From: Streptomyces hokutonensis
GTDB lineage: Bacteria > Actinomycetota > Actinomycetes > Streptomycetales > Streptomycetaceae
Direction: 5' to 3'
NCBI RefSeq assembly: GCF_000376565.1
Contig: NZ_BARG01000072.1
Span: 1 to 62,624, forward strand
Length of the DNA stretch: 62,624 bases
Positions 57,728 to 62,624 of the stretch are shown piece by piece. The notes beneath the pieces are model-generated. The model made no database searches and was not told the origin of the DNA. It was given only the letters and a program-made list of their open reading frames with translations. Both the position numbers and the translations under genes were made by a program. How positions within the stretch are numbered: position 1 is the stretch's first letter; each line of letters starts with the position of its first letter.

Positions 57728-58525
57728 ATGGCCAAGACAAGCCCGTCGTCCGGGCGTTCCGCGCGTAGCAGTGTCTGGCTGGAGACCCGGACGCGTCGGA
57801 GTGGACGTGGGGGCGGACAGCCCTCCGGGCTTGATCGCGACCGCATCACCGACGCCACCGTACGACTCCTCGACGCCGAAGGACTCGCCAAGTTCTCCAT
57901 GCGCCGGCTCGCCACCGAGCTGAACGTGACGGCGATGTCCGTCTACTGGTACGTCGACACGAAGGACGATCTCCTCGAACTCGCCCTGGACGCCGTCTTC
58001 GGGGAGCTGCCGCTGCCCGATCCGGAGGCGGCGGGCGAGGACTGGCGGGAGCAACTCCGCATGCTGGCCACGGAGTACCGGGGCCTGCTGGTACGGCACC
58101 CATGGGTGTCGCCGCTCGCGGGGACGTATCTCAACATCGGGCCGAACAACCTGTCCTTCTCCCGCGTCGTGCAGCGCGTGATCCGGCGCACGGGGCTGCC
58201 GGACCACGGGCTGACGGGGGCCATCTCGGCCGTCTTCCAGTTCGTGTACGGCTACGGCACGATCGAGGGCCACTTCTTCGCCCGGGTCGCCGACACCGGC
58301 ATGACCCCCGACGACTACTTCCGGGACGTCATGACGACGTTCGACGGGGCCCCGACGACCGCCGAGATCGTGGAGGAGTCCAAGAAACTCATGGCGGCCC
58401 GGGGCGGAGACACGGTCGCGGAGATGATGGAACGGGACTTCACCTTCGCCCTGGACCTGCTGGTGGCGGGCATCGAGGCGATGGTCCGGAGGGACGGCGG
58501 GAAATCCAGCCCGTCGCGGCCCTGA
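57728..58525 (+). CDS. TetR-family regulator
   Basis: 265 residues from ATG 57728. A basic, Ser/Arg/Gly-rich N-terminal tail of about 35 residues precedes the HTH (ITDATVRLLDAEGLAKFSMRRLATELNVTAMSVYWYVDTKDDLL, about 40-85) and a TetR_C-type ligand domain (about 100-255). It follows the DHA2 exporter in the same direction and probably represses it through the operator at 56124. Confidence 0.88.
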   Translation: MAKTSPSSGRSARSSVWLETRTRRSGRGGGQPSGLDRDRITDATVRLLDAEGLAKFSMRRLATELNVTAMSVYWYVDTKDDLLELALDAVFGELPLPDPEAAGEDWREQLRMLATEYRGLLVRHPWVSPLAGTYLNIGPNNLSFSRVVQRVIRRTGLPDHGLTGAISAVFQFVYGYGTIEGHFFARVADTGMTPDDYFRDVMTTFDGAPTTAEIVEESKKLMAARGGDTVAEMMERDFTFALDLLVAGIEAMVRRDGGKSSPSRP

Positions 58526-58562
58526 GCACCGGCCGCCCTTTCACCCCGGCCGGCAGAATCAG

Positions 58563-58627
58563 CCTGTCCGGCGTCTGAGGACGAGGCCTCTTCAGGGCCG
58601 ATGGGGGTCTGGGGGCGCAGCCCCCAG
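58563..58627. repeat. Dispersed repeat and hairpin
   Basis: CCTGTCCGGCGTCTGAGGAC (from 58563) and the CTGGGGGC/GCCCCCAG hairpin (58609-58627) are typical of Streptomyces intergenic repeat units. The hairpin likely terminates one or both convergent genes. Confidence 0.6.
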
Positions 58628-58634
58628 CACCCGC

Positions 58635-59102
58635 TCAGCCCTCGACGAGCCGCGCGGGAAAACCGCCGGTGGCCACCGGTCCCCACCGCTCGGGTGTCAC
58701 GCGGATGATCGACTTGCCCTGCTTCAGCATCGCCGCGCGGTACTCGTCCCAGTCCGGGTGTTCGCCGGCGATGTTGCGGTAGTACTCGACGAGGGGTTCC
58801 ACGGACTCCGGCGGGTCGATGACCTCGGCGGTGCCGTCGATCTGGACCCACGGGTCGTTCCACTCGTCGCTCAGGACGACGAGGGTGACCCGCGGGTCCC
58901 GCTTGGCGTTGCGGGTCTTGGCGCGCTCGGGGTAGGTGGAGACGACGATCCGCCCGGAGTCGTCGACCCCGCAGGTCAGCGGCGAGGCCTGGGGACTGCC
59001 GTCGGCCCGCCGGGTCAGCAGCAGGGCGCGGTGGCGGGGTCGTACGAAGTCGAGCAACTCGTCCAGGGAGACGGTGGTGTTGGTCGCGATGTTCGGTGCC
59101 AT
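58635..59102 (-). CDS. PPOX-class F420-dependent oxidoreductase
   Basis: 155 residues from ATG 59102. A split beta-barrel protein: FVRPRHRALLLTRRADGSPQASPL (about 19-42), VVSTYPERAKTRNAKRDPRVTLVV (about 53-76) and WVQIDGTAEVID (about 85-97). It is of the length and pattern of F420- or FMN-binding pyridoxamine-oxidase-like proteins in actinobacteria. The substrate is unknown. Confidence 0.85.
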   Translation of the reverse strand: MAPNIATNTTVSLDELLDFVRPRHRALLLTRRADGSPQASPLTCGVDDSGRIVVSTYPERAKTRNAKRDPRVTLVVLSDEWNDPWVQIDGTAEVIDPPESVEPLVEYYRNIAGEHPDWDEYRAAMLKQGKSIIRVTPERWGPVATGGFPARLVEG

Positions 59103-59130
59103 GGCGCCAGCCTAGGCGCACGGCACCGCG

Positions 59131-59952
59131 TTACGCCTGAGGCAGCGACTCCCCCTGCACCGCCTGGATGTCCAGCTCGACCTTGAGGGTCGTGCCGATC
59201 GCGGCGATGCCCGCCTGGACGACCTGGTTGTAGTTCATCGCGAAGTCCTCGCGGCGCAGTTCCGTGGTCGCCCGGAACGCGGCCCGCGTGCCGCCCCAGG
59301 GGTCGGCGCCGGTGCCGAGGTAGGCGAGGTCGAGGTCGACGGGTCGTACGACACCGTGGAGGGTGAGTTCGCCGTGCACCGTCCAGCGGTCGGAGCCCGC
59401 CGGGGACAGGCCCGTGGAGCGGTAGGTGATCTCCGGGTAGCGGTCCACGTCCAGGAAGTCCGGGGAGCGCAGGTGGTCGTCCCGCATGCCGTTGCCGGTG
59501 TCGATGGACGCGGCCCTGATGACCGCCTCCACACGGGACTTGGCGATGTCGTCCGGCGCGATCTCGACCGTCGCCGCGAAGTCGGTGAAACGGCCGCGCA
59601 CGCTGGAGATGCCCAGGTGCTGGGCGACCGCGCCGACCGTGGAGTGCGCGGGGTCGACGGTCCAGGGGCCGGGCGGCGGGAGTTCGGTGCCGCCCTGGCG
59701 GGCCAGGGTGACCGTGCCGACCTCGGCCCGGCCGCTCGCGGTGACGATCGCGGTCGCGGCGGCGGGCGCGTAGCCGACGGCGGTCACGATCACCGTGTAC
59801 GGCCCGGGGGCCATGGGGTTCGGGTCCCGCACCGCTCCCTCCGCGTCCGCCTCGGCCCGCAGCACCTGCGCGCCGGTCGTGTCGGTCACCGTGACGACCG
59901 CGTGCGACACGGCCCATCCGTCGCGGGTACGGATCTTCGCGGTCAGTCCCAT
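59131..59952 (-). CDS. YceI protein with carboxypeptidase-regulatory-like N-domain
   Basis: 273 residues from ATG 59952, behind GAGGAAC. Residues about 1-85 form a beta-sandwich of the carboxypeptidase-regulatory-like type (AVVTVTDTTGAQVLRAEADAEG, PGPYTVIVTAVGY). Residues about 95-270 are a YceI lipocalin-like barrel (WTVDPAHSTVGAVAQHLGISSVRGRF, PDFLDVDRYPEITYRS, GELTLHGVVRPV), a family that binds isoprenoids. No signal peptide is evident, which is unusual for YceI. The transporter gene just upstream carries the same type of N-terminal domain at its C terminus. Confidence 0.82.
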   Translation of the reverse strand: MGLTAKIRTRDGWAVSHAVVTVTDTTGAQVLRAEADAEGAVRDPNPMAPGPYTVIVTAVGYAPAAATAIVTASGRAEVGTVTLARQGGTELPPPGPWTVDPAHSTVGAVAQHLGISSVRGRFTDFAATVEIAPDDIAKSRVEAVIRAASIDTGNGMRDDHLRSPDFLDVDRYPEITYRSTGLSPAGSDRWTVHGELTLHGVVRPVDLDLAYLGTGADPWGGTRAAFRATTELRREDFAMNYNQVVQAGIAAIGTTLKVELDIQAVQGESLPQA

Positions 59953-60047
59953 GTTCCTCAAACTCCTTGCCGTACGCATGATTCCGGCCCGTGGCGGCAC
60001 GCACCTCCGCTCGGAGCGCGCGCCCGCCACGGGCCGGGGTCGGTGAA

Positions 60048-62546
60048 CTACTCGCCGGGGTGGGCGAGTTCGATGTCGTGCCCGTCGGTTCCGCGGCCGT
60101 TCAGCGTGAGGGCGGTGGCGACCGGCGGGTAGCCCGTCGCGATCACCGTGTACTCGCCGCCGCTCAGGTCGGTGAAGGCGTAGGCCCCGTCCGTCCCGGT
60201 GGTGGCGGTGCCGACCACGTTGCCCGCCGCGTCCACGAGGGTGACGCGGGCGTCGGCCAGCGGGCCGTGCGGGGCGCGGACCACGCCGAGGACCTGGGCG
60301 CCGGAGTCGAGGTCGATCTCGACCCGGGTGACCCCGGTCCCGCCGACCTCGACGGGCAGCGCGCGCGGCCGGTACCCGTCGGCGTTCACCGCGACGGTCA
60401 CCGCCCCCGGCACCAGCTCGGCGAAGGCGAACTCGCCCTGCTCACCGGTGGTTCCGGTGGACAGCAGATCCCCGCGCACATCGGTCACGATCACCATCGC
60501 GTCCTTGACCGGCTGCCCCGAATCGGCCGCCCGGACAAGGCCGTTGAGGCCGCTGGTCCCGCTGAGGAGGACGTCGTACGACACCGGGTCGCTGCCGTTG
60601 ACGACGACCGTGGAGGCCTGCGGCTGGAAGCCGTCGGCGGAGGCGATCAGGACGTAGGAGCCGACGCTCGGCGCGTCCAGCGCGTAGGAGCCGTCCGCCT
60701 GGGTGACCGAGCGGCCCAACTGGCGTCCCCCGAGGGAGATCAGGGTGACGGCGGCCTGCGGGACGGGCGCGCTCTCGGCGCCGCGGACGAAGCCGCGGAC
60801 GGGAATTCCACCGGACGCGGGGACGGACATGGCTGTGGTCACGGGTGCGGTCTCCTCCTGCGTCTCGGAAGTGGCGGCCCAGCTGGGGATCTTCTCCTCG
60901 GCCGGCGCGGGAACCTCGGCCGCGTCCAGCACGCCCACGGCCTCCTCGGCGGCCTGGGCCAGCCCACCGGACGTCCGCAGCGGGACCTCCTTGATGAACA
61001 TCACGACGATGAACGCGATGAGGGCGAAGGGGGCCGCGTAGAGGAAGACGTCGGCGATGCCGTGGCCGTAGGCGCCCTCCAGCCAGGTGCGGACCGTGCC
61101 CGGGAGGGCGTCCATGTCGGGGAGCGAGCTGCTGCCGACGGCCTTCGCGGCGGCGGCCTGCGACTGCGGGTCCAGGGAGGTGATGCTGTCCTTGGCGTAG
61201 TGCGTGATCCGGCCGGACATCACCGAGCCGAGCACGCCGACGCCGACCGCGCCGCCGAGCGAGCGGAAGAAGCTCACCGTGGAGGAGGCGGCGCCGAGGT
61301 CCTTCGGGGTGACCTGGTTCTGCGTGGAGAGGACCAGGTTCTGCATCATCGTGCCGACGCCGATGCCCAACAGGGCCATGTAGATGGACAGTTCCCAGTA
61401 CGGGGTGTCGTAGCGCATCAGGCCGAGCAGGCCGAGGCCCGCGGTGAGGAAGAGGCCGCCGGCGACCAGCCAGCCCTTCCAGCGGCCGGTCTTGGTGATG
61501 AAACGGCCGGAGACCATCGACGCGACGAACAGGCCGCCGATCATCGGGATCGTCATGACACCGGACATCGTCGGGGACTTGTCGCGGGCCAGCTGGAAGT
61601 ACTGGGAGAAGAAGACCGTGCCCGAGTACATGCCGACGCCGACGAACAGCGAGGCCAGCGAGGCGAGCGAGACCGTGCGGTTGCGGAACAGGCGCAGCGG
61701 GATGATCGGCTCGCTCGCCCGGGTCTCGGTGAACACGAACAGCAGCGCCAGCACGAACGTGCCGCCCACCATCGTGTACGTCTGCCACGACAGCCAGTCG
61801 TACTTGTCGTCGGCGAAGGTCACCCAGACCAGCAGCAGCGAGGCGGCGGCGGTGATGAAGAAGGCGCCGGCCCAGTCGACCTTGACCTTCCGCTTGGTCA
61901 CCGGAAGGTGCAGCGTCTTCTGCAGCACGACCAGCGCGATCAGCGCGAAGGGGATGCCGACGAACAGGCAGTAGCGCCAGCCGAGCCACGAGGTGTCGGT
62001 GATCACACCGCCGAGCAGCGGACCGCCGACGGTGGCCACGGCGAAGGTGGCGCCGGTGTAGCCGGAGTACCGGCCGCGCTCGCGCGGGGAGATCATCGCG
62101 GCCATCACGACCTGGACGAGGGCGGAGAGACCGCCGGCGCCGAGGCCCTGGATCACGCGGGCGCCGATCAGCATCGCCGGGTTCTGCGCGAGGCCGGCGA
62201 CGACCGAGCCGATGATGTAGATGACCAGGGATATCTGGACCAGGGCCTTCTTGCTGACCAGGTCCGCCATCTTGCCCCACAGCGGCACCGAGGCCGTCAT
62301 GGAGAGCAGGGCCGCGGTGACGACCCAGGTGTAGGCCTCCTGGCCGCCGCCCAGGCTGCCGATGATGGTCGGCAGGGCGTTGGTGACGATCGTCGACGAG
62401 ATGATCGCGGCGAACAGACCGAGCAGCAGCCCGGAGAGCGCCTCCATGATCTGCCGGTGCGTCATCGGAGCGCCGTCGGGGGCCGCGGGGGATCCCCCTC
62501 CGTGCTTGGCGTGAGCCCGCACACCGGCTGGTGTGGTCGTTGCCAT
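60048..62546 (-). CDS. DHA2-type MFS transporter with C-terminal beta-sandwich repeats
   Basis: 832 residues from ATG 62546. The first 530 residues are a 14-segment EmrB/QacA-type transporter (GLLLGLFAAIISSTIVTNALPTI, WGKMADLVSKKALVQIS, GARVIQGLGAGGLSALVQVV). After a linker (about 530-585), three carboxypeptidase-regulatory-like domains follow (each with a GFVRGAE/GLVRAAD/GVVRAPH start and a SYVLIASADGF/AVTVAVNADGY/EYTVIATGYPP end). The fusion is uncommon. With the YceI gene downstream it may form an export/binding pair for a hydrophobic compound. The gene is complete, 78 bases inside the window edge. Confidence 0.88.
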   Translation of the reverse strand: MATTTPAGVRAHAKHGGGSPAAPDGAPMTHRQIMEALSGLLLGLFAAIISSTIVTNALPTIIGSLGGGQEAYTWVVTAALLSMTASVPLWGKMADLVSKKALVQISLVIYIIGSVVAGLAQNPAMLIGARVIQGLGAGGLSALVQVVMAAMISPRERGRYSGYTGATFAVATVGGPLLGGVITDTSWLGWRYCLFVGIPFALIALVVLQKTLHLPVTKRKVKVDWAGAFFITAAASLLLVWVTFADDKYDWLSWQTYTMVGGTFVLALLFVFTETRASEPIIPLRLFRNRTVSLASLASLFVGVGMYSGTVFFSQYFQLARDKSPTMSGVMTIPMIGGLFVASMVSGRFITKTGRWKGWLVAGGLFLTAGLGLLGLMRYDTPYWELSIYMALLGIGVGTMMQNLVLSTQNQVTPKDLGAASSTVSFFRSLGGAVGVGVLGSVMSGRITHYAKDSITSLDPQSQAAAAKAVGSSSLPDMDALPGTVRTWLEGAYGHGIADVFLYAAPFALIAFIVVMFIKEVPLRTSGGLAQAAEEAVGVLDAAEVPAPAEEKIPSWAATSETQEETAPVTTAMSVPASGGIPVRGFVRGAESAPVPQAAVTLISLGGRQLGRSVTQADGSYALDAPSVGSYVLIASADGFQPQASTVVVNGSDPVSYDVLLSGTSGLNGLVRAADSGQPVKDAMVIVTDVRGDLLSTGTTGEQGEFAFAELVPGAVTVAVNADGYRPRALPVEVGGTGVTRVEIDLDSGAQVLGVVRAPHGPLADARVTLVDAAGNVVGTATTGTDGAYAFTDLSGGEYTVIATGYPPVATALTLNGRGTDGHDIELAHPGE

Positions 62547-62624
62547 GGGCTTCCTTCTCTTCCGTGCTTATGCGGGTGTACGGGTGGTGCGGTCGAGTTC
62601 GGGGTGGGGGGAGTGGGGGTTCTC

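Overview
The window is high-GC Streptomyces-type chromosome. Evidence: GC-rich third codon positions, GTG and TTG starts, many 4-base ATGA/GTGA gene overlaps, an SSI-family protease inhibitor, Streptomyces-type dispersed intergenic repeats and actinomycete conjugation genes. Three parts are visible: a left chromosomal flank (1-15819), an integrated mobile element (15820-43467, about 27.6 kb) and a right chromosomal flank (43468-62624).

Left flank. Positions 284-342 match only the 3' half of a tRNA-Ser(UGA), which suggests that a second integrated element ends there. Next come a LexA-box-associated primase-polymerase, a small secreted Asn/Gly-rich protein, and a five-gene operon (2273-7082) that resembles the mycobacterial igr cholesterol side-chain operon: two acyl-CoA dehydrogenases, ChsH2-like, ChsH1-like and Ltp2-like proteins. 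Further right are an ECF sigma factor, an acyl-CoA ligase behind a clear operator, an alpha/beta hydrolase, a 1459-residue PAS/kinase-like/receiver protein that lacks key catalytic residues, an SSI-type inhibitor and an intact tRNA-Ser(GCU).

Mobile element. It sits in tRNA-Ser(GCU). A direct repeat of the 3' half of the tRNA marks each end, and paired GATGGCAC sites lie just inside both ends. Gene content is that of an actinomycete integrative and conjugative element (AICE): tyrosine integrase, XRE repressor, excisionase-like HTH, primase-polymerase plus DUF3987 replication module, and a leftward transfer operon (Spd-like membrane proteins and a TraB/FtsK translocase) under a small HTH regulator with three matching operators. 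Unusual cargo is an orphan 1283-residue phage tape measure protein next to a coiled-coil protein, preceded by chains of very small translationally coupled ORFs. A second tyrosine recombinase, a fused DUF6879 protein with an Scr1-type HTH regulator, and a HEPN-motif protein are also present. CTAG-rich palindromes just past the traB stop are candidates for the cis-acting transfer locus.

Right flank. The displaced tRNA-Ser terminator and a tRNA-Arg(ACG) are followed by a 73-residue conserved protein, two decayed genes, an APH-family kinase, a GtrA protein, a MarR regulator, a DUF2797 protein and an amidohydrolase. An OmpR-type two-component system leads into two membrane glycosyltransferase genes; the first has its start codon in the loop of a 15-bp hairpin. 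A DHA2-type exporter with a strong operator and a TetR regulator follow, then a PPOX-family oxidoreductase, a YceI protein and a DHA2 transporter fused to carboxypeptidase-regulatory-like repeats.

All assignments come from reading the sequence and recognising families; no database search was run.
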